46,598 bases of DNA. Source: Butyrivibrio sp. (GTDB lineage Bacteria; Bacillota; Clostridia; Lachnospirales; Lachnospiraceae). The DNA lies in contig JAEEXE010000024.1 of NCBI GenBank assembly GCA_016291375.1, positions 1 through 46,598 of the forward strand, written 5' to 3'. The notes beneath the pieces were generated by a model. The model was given only the letters and a program-made list of their open reading frames with translations, was not told where the DNA came from and did no database searches. The position numbers were made by a program, and so were the translations under genes. Below are positions 17,370-25,925 of this stretch, piece by piece. Position 1 is the first letter of the stretch. Each line of letters opens with the position of its first letter.

Positions 17370-17633
17370 TTATCCAAATACCCCGCTCTTTTCGCCCTCA
17401 GCCAAAAAGTCGCTGTAGTCTTCCACAAATTGAGCAAGTCGTAGCTTTGCGCTGACTTCGTCCTCATTATATTTCCTGCCTACTCTGGCAATAAGTTCGT
17501 CATCAGCCGTTATGCCCTCTTCAATTAGCTCAACGATATAATAATCTTCTTCGTCTACAGTAGCTTCTTTTTGTTTGCAAATAAGCCTGAGATTTGTGCC
17601 TCTCTTGATTTTTACTTCCGATCTGAACTTCAT
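17370..17633 (-). CDS. Small hypothetical protein
   Basis: The protein has 87 residues from the ATG at 17633, which follows GGAGG by 7 bp; a longer frame overlaps the LuxR-type gene and has no ribosome site. It is charged, without signal or membrane segment (MKFRSEVKIKRG at the start, VEDYSDFLAEGEKSGVFG at the end). I do not recognise the family. It lies 13 bp behind the LuxR-type gene and in front of a terminator, so it is the last gene of that unit. Confidence 0.7.
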   Translation of the reverse strand: MKFRSEVKIKRGTNLRLICKQKEATVDEEDYYIVELIEEGITADDELIARVGRKYNEDEVSAKLRLAQFVEDYSDFLAEGEKSGVFG

Positions 17634-17646
17634 TCTCTTTCCTCCA

Positions 17647-20028
17647 TTAATTTGTATCTCCTCGGTACACCAAGCCCATCTGCGTCGCCTTCCTTTCGGC
17701 TTCCGCTCTGTTCTTGGCTCCAAGCTTTCTATATATTCCCCTGTTGTGTTTCTTTAATCCTTCATAGCTGATATTCAAAATATCGCAGATCTCTTCCGTT
17801 GACATGCCCGCACAGAGCATAGAAAGAACCTGTGATTCGCGCTTGGTAAGCTGTACATTTTCCTTTTGTACATGTCGTAAATAATCAGGATAAAAAGAAG
17901 CAACTTTAATACTCTCCTGATATACCTCTTCAAGAAAATCCTGCATTATATCACCCGGCATCTCACCGGCTCTAAGTTCTATAAGAACCGGAAGAATCGC
18001 TGCGCCTTCCAGGCTTATAAGTCTTACAAAGTGATATTCCTGAGCTTTTTTAAGAGCAGTAAGTATGTGTTCCTTCCACTCTTTTGCTCCCATATGATAA
18101 AAGATAATGCTCTTTAATACTTCAATCTCAATATAGTGAATGTGTCTGTCATAAGAGGTAAAATATCCCGCCAAAAAATCCGCTATATCAAGGGCTTCCT
18201 GCTCTCTTCCAAGTGCAATAAGACATCTTACCTTCTGCATAAAGCGGTATCTGTCGGTAATAGTAAAATAAACTCTTGGATCCGGAACAGTCTGCGCAAA
18301 GTTCTCTGCTTCTTTTCCTGCTCCTGCAAAAAGAGATAGCCAAGCCCCCATAGCCTCTATATTGGGGATAAGGTGCCTTGCGTTTTCCTCTTTTGTCTTT
18401 TCCTTGAAAGATTCATAGATTCTCTTGGCAGAAGGTACCTGGCCTTCAACAACATGCTGCCTTGTCTGTATACCTACTGAAACGAAGCACATCTCAATAG
18501 TTCCGCCTCCGGCTGCTGCCTGGAAGCCGTCATTGCACCTTGTGAGGACTTCGTATTTCCCCATCGTATTCTTTTCAAAGCCGCTCTCAGCAAGAGCCAA
18601 TGTAACCAGACCTTTTCCGTATTTGCCGGTAATAATCTCGACCGGTACGGACATGAATTTAGCGATCTGAGTATCGTTTTTGGACCAGTCGCTAAAGTCC
18701 AGTCCTCCGTTCATTATAGATGGCACATTTCCTGTGGCACTAAGTTCCGGAAGTCTGATATCACCTTTGCCCATAAGGGTAAAGATGTTTTTCATTGTCT
18801 TTATGATACCCCTGGTTCCCTTGTGGGGAAGGCCTATATCAAGATATGCAAGGCGGCATCTGGCTTCTCGCCTAAGCTCCTTGCTGTTACTTCTATTCTG
18901 CTCAAATGCTTTTAATTCGTTGTACCATTCCTTTGATTTCTCCGGCTCAAGAATGAGACTGTACAACATGCTAAGTCCCGCTATTATAGCAGGGCTTCCC
19001 AATATTTCTTCTCTGGGAAGCTTGAGGTAATAATCCTTGAATTCCACATAATGCCCAAGTCCCGGATGAGTATTGGCGTTCCTGATAAGGAGTTCTTTTA
19101 CTCCTCTCATATCTCCCGCCTTGTCATAGTACCTAAGAGCCTGTGTAGCGTCACCTTTTACATCGTAGTAATGTGCCGCTTTTCTGTAATTATCCTGGAT
19201 TGCTTCTTTGGTCCAGCTATTCTCCTGCTTCCAGCAGTAGAACTTTTTCATTTCAAATCTGAATGAGTAATAGTCATCTCCTTCGTCAACCAGCTGGTGC
19301 ATGGTATCCTTGCAGTACTGTATAACCTGCCAGAGATTTCTGTTACCTGTCAGATACTCTGCCATCTCTAGATTAAACTTTTTGTATCTGCAGACAGAAA
19401 GAGCAAAATCGGTAAATTCAGGCAGCCACATATCATAAAGAGCCGTATCCCAGTATTTAAAAAGATCCTGGCGGACTCCCTGTCTAATTCCCTCGGAATA
19501 AGCTACTCCGCCTTCCATCCTCACGGCGTAGTAATAAACGGCGCGGACATATCCCTTGGACGCTGCAGCTACGCTTACCGCGTCTTCATCGCTTATCTCA
19601 ACATCATGTTCTGCAAAAAAACTTTTAACCCCTTCCACATCAAGAGTAAGATCTGACTCTTTTATACGAACAAAGCCAAGATCAAGATCCTCAGCACTTA
19701 AGAATCTTGGCACTTCGCCTCTTGTAAGCATTACTACTTGAATCCCCGGTGTTCGCAAAAGTTCTTTTAAATAATTGATGGAATCCTTCTCATAAAGCCA
19801 CTGCATATCCTCTACTATCACAACGCTTGCACGGATGGATGCGATGTCCGGCATCTCTGTAAAATTCCCATCCTTGCAATAGAGTATGCAACAGCTCTTT
19901 CTCCTGTAATAGTACTTAACCGCGGAGCTCTTACCATATCCGCAGGCAGCGGTAAATATTACCGGAGAATAGAATTCTTCTGCTTTCTTTAACTTTTCAA
20001 ACGCCTTATTAACCTTTATGTAGCTCAT
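17647..20028 (-). CDS. MalT-like LuxR family regulator (large ATP-binding activator)
   Basis: This 793-residue protein has an N-terminal P-loop (AACGYGKSSAV, near residue 30), a long helical repeat-like middle resembling MalT/LAL regulators, and a C-terminal LuxR helix-turn-helix (LTKRESQVLSMLCAGMSTEE, then ISYEGLKKHNRGIYRKLGA). Such proteins are ATP- and ligand-dependent activators. The ATG at 20028 is chosen; the longer frame begins with GTG at 20037 inside the GAGGTG ribosome site. A palindromic site 61 bp upstream suggests autoregulation, and the same site precedes the lipoprotein gene two genes downstream. The inducer is unknown. Confidence 0.9.
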   Translation of the reverse strand: MSYIKVNKAFEKLKKAEEFYSPVIFTAACGYGKSSAVKYYYRRKSCCILYCKDGNFTEMPDIASIRASVVIVEDMQWLYEKDSINYLKELLRTPGIQVVMLTRGEVPRFLSAEDLDLGFVRIKESDLTLDVEGVKSFFAEHDVEISDEDAVSVAAASKGYVRAVYYYAVRMEGGVAYSEGIRQGVRQDLFKYWDTALYDMWLPEFTDFALSVCRYKKFNLEMAEYLTGNRNLWQVIQYCKDTMHQLVDEGDDYYSFRFEMKKFYCWKQENSWTKEAIQDNYRKAAHYYDVKGDATQALRYYDKAGDMRGVKELLIRNANTHPGLGHYVEFKDYYLKLPREEILGSPAIIAGLSMLYSLILEPEKSKEWYNELKAFEQNRSNSKELRREARCRLAYLDIGLPHKGTRGIIKTMKNIFTLMGKGDIRLPELSATGNVPSIMNGGLDFSDWSKNDTQIAKFMSVPVEIITGKYGKGLVTLALAESGFEKNTMGKYEVLTRCNDGFQAAAGGGTIEMCFVSVGIQTRQHVVEGQVPSAKRIYESFKEKTKEENARHLIPNIEAMGAWLSLFAGAGKEAENFAQTVPDPRVYFTITDRYRFMQKVRCLIALGREQEALDIADFLAGYFTSYDRHIHYIEIEVLKSIIFYHMGAKEWKEHILTALKKAQEYHFVRLISLEGAAILPVLIELRAGEMPGDIMQDFLEEVYQESIKVASFYPDYLRHVQKENVQLTKRESQVLSMLCAGMSTEEICDILNISYEGLKKHNRGIYRKLGAKNRAEAERKATQMGLVYRGDTN

Positions 20029-20088
20029 TTTATACACCTCAGATAATCATCCGATATATATTGTCTGACATGCTGATGTAAAAGGGTA

Positions 20089-20106
20089 GTAACCTTATGG
20101 TTACCT
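20089..20106 (-). promoter_or_regulatory. Candidate autoregulatory operator of the LuxR-type gene
   Basis: AGGTAACCATAAGGTTAC on the minus strand is a near-perfect palindrome 61 bp upstream of the regulator start, matching the site at 17265-17282. It also lies 10 bp after the stop of the DJ-1 gene. Confidence 0.5.
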
Positions 20107-20115
20107 CTGTTGTTT

Positions 20116-20667
20116 TTATGCTTCGTACACTATAGCTTTGGCCATCTGCTGAGCTGCTTCCTTGCCCTTAAAGTTCTCAAGGATAGCCAGGGCAAATTCT
20201 ATAGCTGTTCCCATTCCTCTTGATGTTATAATGTTGCCGTCTTTGGTAACAGGATCGGTGGTAACGCTAGCTCCAAGGAGGTCTCCTTCACATCCGGGAT
20301 AGCAGCAGGCTCTTTTGCCATTAAGAAGTCCCATCTTACCGTATACAGTGGGAGCTGCGCAGATTGCCGCAAGCATCTTACCGCTATTATTGAACTCCTC
20401 TATCTTGTTCTTAAGAGGTACACATGCATCAAGATTCTTGGTCCCCGGCATTCCGCCCGGTAGGATGATCATGTCTGTGTTTCCAAATTCATAGTTATCA
20501 AAAATCTCATCAGCTTCAACCTTAATGCCATGAGATCCTTCAACGCTTTTGCTTCCCGTGATGGATACCGTTGTGATACCGATCTGTGCTCTTCTTAAAA
20601 TATCAACTACTGTAAGAGCCTCTATTTCTTCAAAACCATTAGCCAAAAAAATTGCTGTATTTGCCAT
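20116..20667 (-). CDS. DJ-1/PfpI (YajL-type) family protein
   Basis: The 183 residues match the DJ-1 family, linked to glyoxalase, deglycase or chaperone activity under carbonyl and oxidative stress. Cys103 sits in the nucleophile elbow AICAAPTV and Glu14 in GFEEIE is the usual partner acid. ILPGGMPG is typical. It is cytoplasmic. The ATG follows GGAGGGATAAAAT. It is upstream of the LuxR-type gene on the same strand with an 87-bp gap holding that gene's operator, so it probably has its own promoter. Confidence 0.95.
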   Translation of the reverse strand: MANTAIFLANGFEEIEALTVVDILRRAQIGITTVSITGSKSVEGSHGIKVEADEIFDNYEFGNTDMIILPGGMPGTKNLDACVPLKNKIEEFNNSGKMLAAICAAPTVYGKMGLLNGKRACCYPGCEGDLLGASVTTDPVTKDGNIITSRGMGTAIEFALAILENFKGKEAAQQMAKAIVYEA

Positions 20668-20889
20668 ATTTTATCCCTCCAATTATCTTACGTATTTACC
20701 ATGTATTTTACCATTATTTCAGTATTTCGGACTACTTAATCTATATTTATCCCGCAGATTATCCAATGGCATTATGTAATATATATTTGACATTTTTCAT
20801 ATGTGATGCTAAGCTTTAATCACAGCATTCGAATGTAACAGCTATAACAACTTTAATACTGACTAGTTTTTTCAACGGAGGCTCATAAT

Positions 20890-21438
20890 ATGATTTCACA
20901 AATTATTGCAATTATTATTTTTTATGGCGCCCTGACCGCCATAGCAATTATGATAGTGAAGGGTAAAAAATCAAAAGAAAAATATGATGAAATGCAGCAA
21001 AAGTATATCGGTAATGCTTACAAATATGCCTATTCAACCGCAATGGCTCTAATCTTTGGTTGTATTATTATTGATGCAAATGTAGGCTTTAATCTTCCAC
21101 AATATTCGCTCTCAAGCCTCTTGGTGTGGGTATGTGCTATCAGCTTTAGCGTGTTTATTATTTACTCTATTTGGCATGATGCGTATTTTCTTCCAAATCA
21201 AAACTGTCGCAATTACCTTGGATTAACTATAGGTTTGAGCGTTCTATATACTGTACTCTTTATTAAAGGCCTGATGAAAGATTACGGAAATGATTTAGAT
21301 ATGAGCACATTATACGAGATTATTCTTTTTCGTAATTCAACCAACGCCGCATTGGCATTATGTCCCGCTCTCGCTTCTGTTTTTATCATTATAAAAATGA
21401 TTAAAGAGAAAAAAGAAGAAGCTGAAAATGATAACTAA
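20890..21438 (+). CDS. Four-helix membrane protein paired with XRE regulator
   Basis: This 182-residue protein has four to five hydrophobic segments (about 3-22, 48-65, 75-95, 108-127 and 150-168), a charged loop (KGKKSKEKYDEMQQKY) after the first, and a Lys/Glu-rich C-terminus. The ATG follows GGAGG. I do not recognise a named family. A membrane protein followed immediately by a 60-70-residue XRE regulator is a recurrent Firmicute arrangement, so regulator and membrane protein probably act together. Function unknown. Confidence 0.8.
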   Translation: MISQIIAIIIFYGALTAIAIMIVKGKKSKEKYDEMQQKYIGNAYKYAYSTAMALIFGCIIIDANVGFNLPQYSLSSLLVWVCAISFSVFIIYSIWHDAYFLPNQNCRNYLGLTIGLSVLYTVLFIKGLMKDYGNDLDMSTLYEIILFRNSTNAALALCPALASVFIIIKMIKEKKEEAENDN

Positions 21439-21456
21439 TATCAAGAGGTCAGATAA

Positions 21457-21651
21457 ATGAAAAATTTACGTCTTAAATCAGCCAGAGCTGCCAAAGACCT
21501 GTCTCAGGATCAGCTGGCAAAGTTGTGCAACGTTTCGCGCCAAACCATAAGCGCAATTGAAAAGGGTGAGTATAATCCCACTGTCAAGCTCTGCATCGCT
21601 ATATGCAAGGCACTTGATAAAACTTTGGATGAACTTTTCTGGGAGGAATAA
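21457..21651 (+). CDS. Small XRE-family transcriptional regulator
   Basis: The 64 residues are nearly all helix-turn-helix: DLSQDQLAKLCNVSRQTISA followed by EKGEYNPTVKLCIAICKALD. It is of the YozG/compact XRE type with no sensor domain. It starts 18 bp after the membrane-protein gene behind an AGAGGTC site, and its stop is one base from the CYTH gene start, so the three are one operon. Confidence 0.9.
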   Translation: MKNLRLKSARAAKDLSQDQLAKLCNVSRQTISAIEKGEYNPTVKLCIAICKALDKTLDELFWEE

Positions 21652-21652
21652 T

Positions 21653-22186
21653 ATGGGCATCGAAATTGAAAAGAAATTTACAGTCAAGGATCTGCCACAG
21701 AATCTTGACGCTTTTCCCTATCACATAATTGAGCAGGGATATATGAACGTAAGCCCCGCTGTACGTGTAAGGCGAGAAGATGACAAATATTATATGACAT
21801 ATAAGGGTTCTGCTCCCGCCAGTGAAGGCGGAATCGGTAAGACAGAGTACAACATGCCACTTGATGCTGAGAGCTACGATCATCTGGTAAAAAAATGTGA
21901 TGGCAATATTATCAGAAAGATACGCTATATCCTTCCTCTTAACGAGGATGCTTTTGATGTTGACTACTTAGATAACAATCCTGATATCAAAACTGCTGTC
22001 AATTCAGGCGATATCAAGATTGAGCTAGATGTGTTCAAGGCTCCTTTTGAAGGACGCGTTCTTGCAGAGATAGAGTTCCCTTCCGAAGATGCCGCTGCTG
22101 CCTATCACCCGGCTTCCTGGTTCCTTCAAGACGTCACAGGAGACCACCGCTACAGTAATTCCTCCATGAGCGCAGAGCAGCTCTAA
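21653..22186 (+). CDS. CYTH domain (triphosphate tunnel metalloenzyme) protein
   Basis: CYTH proteins bind triphosphate substrates in a beta tunnel; bacterial members are often inorganic triphosphatases. The 177 residues start with the signature ExExK (Glu4, Glu6, Lys8 in GIEIEKKF). Tunnel-type basic and acidic residues follow (VRVRRED, MTYKG, IELDVF, LAEIEFPSE). The ATG at 21653 is used because GGGAGG precedes it; a longer frame overlaps the XRE gene. It is cytoplasmic. It ends 14 bp before a hairpin that is a short relative of the foldback element. Confidence 0.9.
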   Translation: MGIEIEKKFTVKDLPQNLDAFPYHIIEQGYMNVSPAVRVRREDDKYYMTYKGSAPASEGGIGKTEYNMPLDAESYDHLVKKCDGNIIRKIRYILPLNEDAFDVDYLDNNPDIKTAVNSGDIKIELDVFKAPFEGRVLAEIEFPSEDAAAAYHPASWFLQDVTGDHRYSNSSMSAEQL

Positions 22187-22200
22187 GGATTATCTTATTA

Positions 22201-22266
22201 ACAAAAACTTCCCACGCCGCGGCAAACCCTAACTGCAGGCTTTGTCGTGACGTGGGAAGTTTTTGT
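22201..22266. repeat. Short relative of the foldback element, likely bidirectional terminator
   Basis: A perfect 16-bp outer stem (22201-22216/22251-22266, ACAAAAACTTCCCACG and its complement) encloses an inner stem that pairs through two G-U wobbles. The sequence CTTCCCACGCC and AACCCTAACTGCA match the end of the 624-bp element (AACCTTAACTGCA there). It lies between the convergent CYTH and lacI-type genes, and its A and T tracts suit termination in both directions. Confidence 0.85.
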
Positions 22267-22280
22267 ATTTATTCTAAGTT

Positions 22281-23312
22281 TTATCGTTTCTTTCGCGTGG
22301 ACTCGCCTTCTATGAGCTTTCCCGGGAGCACCATGTGTTTGTGACCGCTCTCTTTATCGATGATATTAAAGAGGAGCTTTAGGGTTTCTTTTGAGATTTT
22401 ATCAAGAGGTTGCTTTATTGTAGTAAGCCTTGGGATGCAATACTCAGAGAGTTCTTGTCCGTCAAATCCCGCAACACTAACATCTTCCGGAACTCTTATG
22501 CCGGCATCCTTAAGTGCCCTTAAAGCTCCAAAAGCCAGCACATCCGAAATGCAATATAGAGCTGTAAATTTGGCTCCTGATTCTATCAATGCTTTGGTAG
22601 TGTCGTAGCCGTTATGCATAGCGTAGATCTGCCTGTCAACATATCTTATCAGGGACTCATCCTCTTTTATCCCGTGCTTCCTTAAAGCTTCCTTGTATCC
22701 CTCAAGTCTGAGACTTACCACGGATGGCTCATCATTACCTTCAACCAGGATGGCTATCTTCTTGTGCCCAAGTCCTATCAGGTATTCAGTCATCTTCTTA
22801 CTCTCAAGAGCATCGTCAACGGATACGGTAGAATATGAGCTCTTACTTAGTTCCTCAGAAATATCGGAACCAACAGTTGAAAAGACTACCGGAACATTGA
22901 GCTGTTTCATCTTGTCGGCGGAATGCTTGGAACTTCCGCCCATGAATATGATCCCTCGAAGTCTCTTTTCTTTTTCCAGTTCAAGTGCAACGTCAACCTC
23001 ATTTTCATAGGCTTCTACGTGACGAAGCACCAGCGCATATCCGCGCTTCTTCACCTCATTTTCCACCACCTCTATCATAGGGGTAAAAAAAGGATTGGTG
23101 ATACCCTTAACCAGAACCGCAATGCACTTGGCATCTGTTCTCTTAAGGTTTCTTGCGCTGTTATTTGGAATATATCCCGTTTCCTTTATTACATCCAGAA
23201 TCTTCTGTTTGGTCACAGGATTAATATCGGAGTGGTCGTTAAGTGCTCTGGAAACAGTGCTGACGCCTACTCCGCATCTTTTTGCGATTTCTTTTATAGT
23301 GATATCCGACAT
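22281..23312 (-). CDS. LacI family transcriptional regulator
   Basis: This 343-residue protein has an N-terminal LacI helix-turn-helix (TIKEIAKRCGVGVSTVSRAL, then NDHSDINPVTK) and a periplasmic-binding-protein-like sensor (about 60-340; FTALYCISDVLAFGALRAL, SVAGFDGQELSEYC). It is 13 bp downstream of malQ in the same transcript. A LacI-type palindrome in front of malQ (24881-24894) suggests it represses its own operon, probably responding to a maltodextrin-derived sugar. Confidence 0.93.
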   Translation of the reverse strand: MSDITIKEIAKRCGVGVSTVSRALNDHSDINPVTKQKILDVIKETGYIPNNSARNLKRTDAKCIAVLVKGITNPFFTPMIEVVENEVKKRGYALVLRHVEAYENEVDVALELEKEKRLRGIIFMGGSSKHSADKMKQLNVPVVFSTVGSDISEELSKSSYSTVSVDDALESKKMTEYLIGLGHKKIAILVEGNDEPSVVSLRLEGYKEALRKHGIKEDESLIRYVDRQIYAMHNGYDTTKALIESGAKFTALYCISDVLAFGALRALKDAGIRVPEDVSVAGFDGQELSEYCIPRLTTIKQPLDKISKETLKLLFNIIDKESGHKHMVLPGKLIEGESTRKKR

Positions 23313-23325
23313 ATCTCCCCGCCCA

Positions 23326-24858
23326 TCATCTTAATCTGCCGTAGATCTCAGCATACTCATACATCCTCTTGCTAAGTTCCTCTGTGAGCGCTCCCCTCTT
23401 CATACGCCATTCCCAGTTGCCGCCCAGTATGGACGGAATGTTGATCCTGGCGGTTTTATCAAGCTCCAGATAATCCTGCATTGGAATTATCACAGTATCT
23501 GACACGCTGGCAAAGCCTGCACGTATCATTGCCGAAACTACATCCTTTGTATATCTTACACCGAGATATTTTTTTGCAAAAGACTTATCTGCTCTGCAAA
23601 GGGAATTAAACCAGCCTTTTGTAGTGTCGTTATCATGAGTTCCCGTATAAACAACACAGTTACTGTCGTAGTTATGTGGAAGATAATCGCTTTCCTCTCT
23701 TGAATCAAAAGCAAATTGCAGTATCTTCATGCCGGGATAACCGGTCTTTTTAACCAGCTTTCTAACAGAATCCGTCAGGAATCCAAGATCTTCGGCAATT
23801 ACCTTCCTTGGTCCAAGTTTCTTTTTCATAGTATCAAAAAGGTCATATCCGGGGCCTTTTCTCCACTCTCCGAATTCAGCCGTGGGATCGCCGTAGGGAA
23901 TCGCATAGTACTCATCAAAACCTCTGAAGTGATCGATCCTGACCACATCGTACAGCTCGTAGCAGTGGGCGATTCTCTTCATCCACCAGGCATAGCCTGT
24001 CTTCTTATGATAATCCCACCTGTATAGAGGATTGCCCCAAAGCTGACCTGTAGCACTGAACGCATCGGGAGGGCAGCCTGCAACGTCTATCGGAACATTC
24101 TTTTTATCCAGTAAAAAGAGCTCCGGACTTGCCCAAGTATCCGCACTGTCAAACGCCACATAGATTGGAATATCGCCTATGATCTTAATTCCCTTGTCAT
24201 TGGCATATTTTTTGAGTTTCTTCCACTGCTCACTGAACATAAACTGCAAGAAGCAGTAGAAATCTACTTTTTTCTCATATTTCTTAAGAGCAGCCTTCAC
24301 CGCTGAAGGCTTTCTGTATCTGATGTCATCATCCCAGGTATTCCATGCTCTTCCGCCGTTCTCATCTTTAAGTACCATGAAAAGAGCATAATCAACAAGC
24401 CAGTCATTCTCAGGTGCTTTCTTGAATGCCTTAAATGATTTAGTGATCTCTTTTGCCTTGGGAGCATTATCAATCCCCTCATAGGCCTTCATAAGAAGCG
24501 TAAACCTCTCTCTGTAAAGCCTCTCATAATCGACCTTCTCTTCCAATGAGCCAAAATTACACTTATCGGCATCCTCAGCACAAAGAAGTCCCTCTTTAAT
24601 GAGCGACTCAATATCTATAAAATATGGATTTCCTGCAAATGTGGAAAAAGACTGGTAGGGAGAATCCCCGTAGCTTGTAGGTCCAAGCGGCAGTATCTGC
24701 CAATATGTCTGTCCCGCCTCCTCAAGAAAGTCAACAAATTCATAAGCTTCTTTTGAAAAAGTTCCAATTCCGTACTCCGAAGGAATCGAAAAAACCGGAA
24801 GAAGAACACCGCAAGTTCTCCTTGAATTTCTCTTGGAACCTCTTTTTATCTCAGCCAT
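23326..24858 (-). CDS. malQ: 4-alpha-glucanotransferase (amylomaltase)
   Basis: MalQ disproportionates maltodextrins, transferring glucan chains between molecules, in cytoplasmic maltose and glycogen metabolism (GH77). The 510 residues are full length. Catalytic residues are readable: nucleophile Asp309 (VVRIDHFRG), acid/base Glu356 (IAEDLGF) and Asp409 (THDNDTTKGW). The N-terminal SIPSEYGIGTF segment is typical. The ATG follows AAAGGAGGG. It is the first gene of a malQ-lacI operon with a candidate operator 23 bp upstream. Confidence 0.97.
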   Translation of the reverse strand: MAEIKRGSKRNSRRTCGVLLPVFSIPSEYGIGTFSKEAYEFVDFLEEAGQTYWQILPLGPTSYGDSPYQSFSTFAGNPYFIDIESLIKEGLLCAEDADKCNFGSLEEKVDYERLYRERFTLLMKAYEGIDNAPKAKEITKSFKAFKKAPENDWLVDYALFMVLKDENGGRAWNTWDDDIRYRKPSAVKAALKKYEKKVDFYCFLQFMFSEQWKKLKKYANDKGIKIIGDIPIYVAFDSADTWASPELFLLDKKNVPIDVAGCPPDAFSATGQLWGNPLYRWDYHKKTGYAWWMKRIAHCYELYDVVRIDHFRGFDEYYAIPYGDPTAEFGEWRKGPGYDLFDTMKKKLGPRKVIAEDLGFLTDSVRKLVKKTGYPGMKILQFAFDSREESDYLPHNYDSNCVVYTGTHDNDTTKGWFNSLCRADKSFAKKYLGVRYTKDVVSAMIRAGFASVSDTVIIPMQDYLELDKTARINIPSILGGNWEWRMKRGALTEELSKRMYEYAEIYGRLR

Positions 24859-24880
24859 AGAACCCTCCTTTTCATACCTC

Positions 24881-24894
24881 CGGTAACGTTTCCG
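24881..24894. promoter_or_regulatory. Candidate LacI-family operator before malQ
   Basis: CGGTAACGTTTCCG is palindromic at 12 of 14 positions around an ACGT centre, the form typical of LacI-family sites, and lies between any upstream promoter and the malQ ribosome site. It is the likely target of the LacI-type protein encoded downstream. Confidence 0.6.
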
Positions 24895-24995
24895 CTAATT
24901 CTATTTTATCCACTTGACTGTACTATTTCAAGTTAAAAAGTGAGTGTTATTTTCAAATAGATGTCTTTGGAGGCAGGGGGGTATGAATAATAATA

Positions 24996-25910
24996 TTACT
25001 TAATTCCCCAAATGAGATTGCGCCACTGTGCCAATTGATCTGTTGTCATGAAACCATTAGAAGTTCCCATGTATCCGATCTTGTAAGAAGCAAACAGCAA
25101 AGCATTCTTGATAGCATTGACACTGTCTCCTGTTTCCATGTAGTAATGGAGGAAGCATGCAAATAGCGCATTACCTGCACCTATGGTATTTACAACTTCA
25201 TTGGTCTTAACAGTCTTATAGTGAACACGCAGATTTTTGCTTCTATCAAAAAGAATCAGTCCTTCACTTCCCTGTCCCAGGATAATAATCTCTGTTCCAT
25301 AGGTCTGCGCCATTCTGTCTATAAATTCATAAGGGTCTTCTGCAAGGGTGTCATCGCTGAAATAGAGTATCTTAGACGGATTAAGGAAATCTTTGTTATA
25401 TATTTCCTTCTCCGGATCGTAGTTTCTGATATTAACAGCCACAGGTTTTCCGTACTCACTTGCAACCTTTGCAAAAGGTCTGCAGAAATTGGCATTTGCA
25501 AGTACCATCATGTCGCAGCTGTTTACTATTGGAGTTACCATAGACATATCATAAACAACATCTCTAAGGTCTTTAAGATCCTCAAAGATCTGTTGTTTTC
25601 TGTCTTTATCATAAAGAACAACCTCAGTGGGTGTTTCGTTCATCTGAGGAACAATGTATTCTGTGGAAAGAGTTATCTTCCTATCAGGAGGATTGATGAT
25701 ACCAAGGTCCTGATTCCTCCCTACTACGGACATAAATGTAACTTCGTCTCCAAGCCACTTAAGAGCAAGAGATTCGTTATAGGCATCTCCGCCCACCTCA
25801 GTAAATATGGAGTCGTTCACGCTTGTAATAGGCGCGTAATTAACAGGAATCTTATCAACTCGGACAATAGTTTCAATCTGTGTTACACCAGCTACTAAAA
25901 ATCTGCTCAT
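24996..25910 (-). CDS. PfkB-family sugar kinase homologue with altered catalytic motif
   Basis: The 304 residues have the PfkB fold pattern: an N-terminal FTEVGGDAYNESLALKWLG segment near 36-54, a central VLANANF strand, and a C-terminal signature. That signature normally reads DTxGAGD, with the last Asp as catalytic base. Here it reads NTIGAGNA (241-248), so both Asp positions are Asn. Family members phosphorylate sugars or nucleosides; this one may be inactive, slow, or a sensor. The ATG is 9 bp inside the AT-rich gap after the TetR gene. Two adjacent changes of the same type argue against a random sequencing error. Confidence 0.88.
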   Translation of the reverse strand: MSRFLVAGVTQIETIVRVDKIPVNYAPITSVNDSIFTEVGGDAYNESLALKWLGDEVTFMSVVGRNQDLGIINPPDRKITLSTEYIVPQMNETPTEVVLYDKDRKQQIFEDLKDLRDVVYDMSMVTPIVNSCDMMVLANANFCRPFAKVASEYGKPVAVNIRNYDPEKEIYNKDFLNPSKILYFSDDTLAEDPYEFIDRMAQTYGTEIIILGQGSEGLILFDRSKNLRVHYKTVKTNEVVNTIGAGNALFACFLHYYMETGDSVNAIKNALLFASYKIGYMGTSNGFMTTDQLAQWRNLIWGIK

Positions 25911-25925
25911 TTTTTAGCCTCCTTG

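Noticed and set aside
25221..25898. A 225-codon plus-strand frame opposite the PfkB-like gene
   Set aside because: Antisense shadow without start signals; the minus-strand protein has clear family motifs.
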